Below are positions 6,032 to 7,631 of a stretch of DNA of 7,631 nucleotides, piece by piece. Source of the stretch: Methyloglobulus sp. (GTDB taxonomy: Bacteria; Pseudomonadota; Gammaproteobacteria; Methylococcales; Methylomonadaceae); assembly GCA_013140405.1 (NCBI GenBank), contig JABFSV010000223.1, forward strand, positions 1 to 7,631. The letters are read 5' to 3'. How positions within the stretch are numbered: position 1 is the first letter of the stretch; every line of letters starts with the position of its first letter. Under the pieces are notes generated by a model. That model was not told where the DNA came from and ran no database searches. It saw nothing but the letters and a program-made list of their open reading frames with translations. The translations under genes and the position numbers were made by a program.

Positions 6032-6475
6032 TCATAGGGTGTCCTTACCTGGATGCTGGTTATCATCTTCGGGGTTGCCGAATTTTCTCGACGTATACGA
6101 TAGAATGAAAATTGACAGGCTCAATAAGACGATTGCAGCGGTAATGCTCATCAGTAACAAGATATGAAAATTGTCCGTTACCATCTGTACGTCAATCACA
6201 AGGTGCCGTGACAACGCAGTAATCGCAATATAAATCAGGTATTGCACTGGCAAACGATGGGTCTTGAAATAAATGCCGACCATGGCACCCAATTCCAGGT
6301 AAATAAACAACAGCAAAATGTCTTCTAAGGTGGCATGTCCAGTTTCCACCATTTTGAGGTATTCGTGTGCCGCTGACCATACTATTGTTGCCCCTATTCC
6401 AAACAGCGCAAGATGATGGAAAAGACTCACCAAACCATTGCCGATTTTTTGGATTAAGAGAATTTTATCGTCCAT
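6032..6475 (-). CDS. psiE: PsiE-family (phosphate-starvation-inducible E) membrane protein
   Basis: This 147-residue protein has four hydrophobic segments at about 15-35, 51-70, 76-97 and 103-128. The family core is clear: LEDILLLFIYLELGAMVGIYF at 50-70, followed by KTHRLPVQYLIYIAITALSRH at 71-91. The tail is hydrophilic. In E. coli PsiE is induced by phosphate limitation but its molecular role is unknown, so the name here reflects family membership only; the symbol is tentative. The start is supported by AAGGAG seven bases upstream. It lies 116 bases downstream of cydX on the same strand, with a weak hairpin between. No Pho box was recognised in that gap. Its 3' end faces that of the DUF599 gene. 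Confidence 0.85.
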   Translation of the reverse strand: MDDKILLIQKIGNGLVSLFHHLALFGIGATIVWSAAHEYLKMVETGHATLEDILLLFIYLELGAMVGIYFKTHRLPVQYLIYIAITALSRHLVIDVQMVTDNFHILLLMSITAAIVLLSLSIFILSYTSRKFGNPEDDNQHPGKDTL

Positions 6476-6506
6476 TACACTGCTCCTTGAGACGTTGACT
6501 TGCTTT

Positions 6507-6533
6507 AGGTTTTTTGAGAACCAGAAAAAACCT
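6507..6533 (-). terminator. Hairpin between cydX and psiE
   Basis: AGGTTTTTT at 6507-6515 and AAAAAACCT at 6525-6533 form a perfect 9-base stem with a 9-base loop. The stem is mostly A-U. Reading leftward, no U-tract follows it, so termination after cydX is uncertain and psiE could be partly co-transcribed with the cyd genes. Confidence 0.35.
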
Positions 6534-6591
6534 TCCCCGCTGGAATTATTGGAGGTTGTTATAGTTTCCAGATTTCCGATGATAATCCTGT

Positions 6592-6690
6592 TTAATGATC
6601 GGGATCATCGTTAATTTCGAGCCATAAAGCATTGATAATTGCCAAAGCACACGCCAAAGCGACCCCTAAAATCCAAGCAAAATACCACAT
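6592..6690 (-). CDS. cydX: Cytochrome bd oxidase small subunit CydX
   Basis: This gene of 32 codons plus stop is short enough to be missed by ordinary gene calling. It opens with MWYFAWILG, the signature of CydX/YbgT proteins, continues as one membrane helix (about residues 3-24, with Glu25 just after it), and ends in a short acidic tail, NDDPDH. CydX binds the CydA-CydB core of cytochrome bd and is needed for stable hemes and activity in E. coli. The E. coli protein has 37 residues, so the length is normal. A strong ribosome site, AAAGGAG, lies seven bases before the ATG and overlaps the cydB stop codon (TAAAGGAG). The gap from cydB is 12 bases, which fits tight co-translation in a cydABX operon. 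Confidence 0.95.
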   Translation of the reverse strand: MWYFAWILGVALACALAIINALWLEINDDPDH

Positions 6691-6702
6691 ACTGATTCTC
6701 CT

Positions 6703-7631
6703 TTAATACAAGACGTGCTGATTTTTTTGAATATCTTCAACCGTTACCTTGCCGCGCAGGACACGATAAACCCAAGCGGTATAGGCCATGACAATGGGCA
6801 TCATCAAGACAGTAGCAAAGAACAATAATTGCAGCGTGTAACGACTGGCACTGGCATCCCATACCGTTAGGCTACTGGAAGGAGAGGTGCTGGAAGGCAT
6901 GATAAATGGAAACATCGAACCTGCTGCCGTCACTATTGCACAAATGACGACTACACAGCTCGCTAAAAAAGCCAGTCCTGTATGACGTTTAACCGATAAA
7001 AATACGACCAACCCAGCACTGGTAATAGCCAATACGGGTGCTAACAACAACCCTGGATACATGCTGTAGTTGGCTAGCCATAAGCCGTTTTCTTTGGAAA
7101 CTGTTTTTGATAATGGATTTGTGATAGTGGTGGTATCAATAGTCGAGGTAATACGATAACCGTCTAGGTCTATGGCAACCCAAATGCCGGCAACGATGAA
7201 GCCCACTACAAACACCACGGCACTCCAACAGATGACACGTCTGGCACGTTCCGCTAATGCCTCTTTGGTACGCAAGTGTAGGAAGGTCGCACCATGCAAG
7301 CACATCAAGCTCACCCCGACGAGAACACAAAGCAAGGCGAAAGGCTGGAATAAATCCCAGAAACTGCCGGTATAGCTAGAACGTAAATCCATATCAAGCT
7401 GAAACGGCATGCCGATGATTAGATTGCCTCCGGCGAGGCTCAATACAACTGTCGGAACTGCACCGCCGACGAACAGCGCCCAATCCCAGGTCGAACGCCA
7501 ACGCGGGTTTGGGAGTTTACTGCGATAGTCGAACCCGACTGGACGCAAAAATAAACCAAATAACAGCACCAGCATACCGGTATAAAGGCCTGAAAATAAG
7601 GTGGCGTATACCAGCGACCAAGCCCCAAACG
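6703..7631 (-). CDS. cydB: Cytochrome bd ubiquinol oxidase subunit II (CydB), 5' end outside the window
   Basis: The frame stays open to the right edge. It gives 308 residues of CydB, with roughly 70 N-terminal residues missing by comparison with the 379-residue E. coli protein. The first visible residues are FGAWSLVYATLFSGLY, so the ATG at 7575 is an internal methionine, not the start. Family landmarks in order are LRPVGFDYRSKL, RWRSTWDWALF, HGATFLHLRTKEAL, then SMFPFIMPSST with SLTVWDASASRYTL, and YTAWVYRVLRGKV near the C-terminus. CydB is the heme-free partner of CydA in the quinol oxidase that reduces O2 at high affinity. The absent segment includes the WDGNQVW region near Asp58 of E. coli. 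cydA is expected immediately upstream, beyond 7631. The stop codon overlaps the cydX ribosome binding site. Confidence 0.95.
   Translation of the reverse strand, partial: FGAWSLVYATLFSGLYTGMLVLLFGLFLRPVGFDYRSKLPNPRWRSTWDWALFVGGAVPTVVLSLAGGNLIIGMPFQLDMDLRSSYTGSFWDLFQPFALLCVLVGVSLMCLHGATFLHLRTKEALAERARRVICWSAVVFVVGFIVAGIWVAIDLDGYRITSTIDTTTITNPLSKTVSKENGLWLANYSMYPGLLLAPVLAITSAGLVVFLSVKRHTGLAFLASCVVVICAIVTAAGSMFPFIMPSSTSPSSSLTVWDASASRYTLQLLFFATVLMMPIVMAYTAWVYRVLRGKVTVEDIQKNQHVLY

Noticed and set aside
7573..7575. ATG at 7575 as the start of CydB
   Set aside because: The frame continues upstream to the window edge with residues that align to CydB (FGAWSLVYATLFSGLY), so this is an internal methionine.

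Overview
The window looks like a gammaproteobacterial chromosome with moderate GC. The best clues are a CydX that begins MWYFAWILG, a CydB closely resembling the enterobacterial type, and a type II sulfide:quinone oxidoreductase next to a persulfide dioxygenase-rhodanese fusion. Several mosaic intergenic repeats are present. A methanotroph or sulfur-oxidising relative is a reasonable guess, but the window cannot settle genus or family.

Layout. Positions 1-21 hold only the first codons of a leftward gene that runs out of the window. Positions 22-244 contain no gene but carry two nested inverted repeats just past the end of the next gene. From 245 to 4725, three leftward genes form a sulfide-oxidation block. 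In order of transcription they are a persulfide dioxygenase-rhodanese fusion (3586-4725), a type II sulfide:quinone oxidoreductase (2163-3416) and a SulP anion transporter with a STAS domain (245-1972). The gaps between them (169 and 190 bases) contain stem-loops, so they may be separate or partly coupled units.

The 621-base gap at 4726-5346 is the most informative non-coding stretch. It holds an exact match to the sigma-54 -24/-12 consensus in front of the dioxygenase gene and paired TGTNNCANTGNNACA palindromes about 110-150 bases upstream of the predicted start site. Behind these lies a roughly 240-base element with 18-base terminal inverted repeats that looks like a MITE. A likely sigma-70 promoter for the rightward gene follows.

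The right part has a rightward DUF599 membrane protein gene (5347-5988), convergent with a leftward psiE-family gene (6032-6475). Upstream of psiE on the same strand lie cydX (6592-6690, 32 codons) and the 3' part of cydB (6703 to the edge). cydA would be expected just outside the window.

How the genes fit together: SQR oxidises H2S and delivers electrons to quinone while making persulfide. The dioxygenase-rhodanese fusion turns glutathione persulfide into sulfite, and its rhodanese domain can exchange sulfane sulfur with sulfite to give thiosulfate. SulP could move the resulting oxyanion. Cytochrome bd is known to tolerate sulfide far better than heme-copper oxidases and could re-oxidise the quinol. 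That last link is inferred from proximity only.
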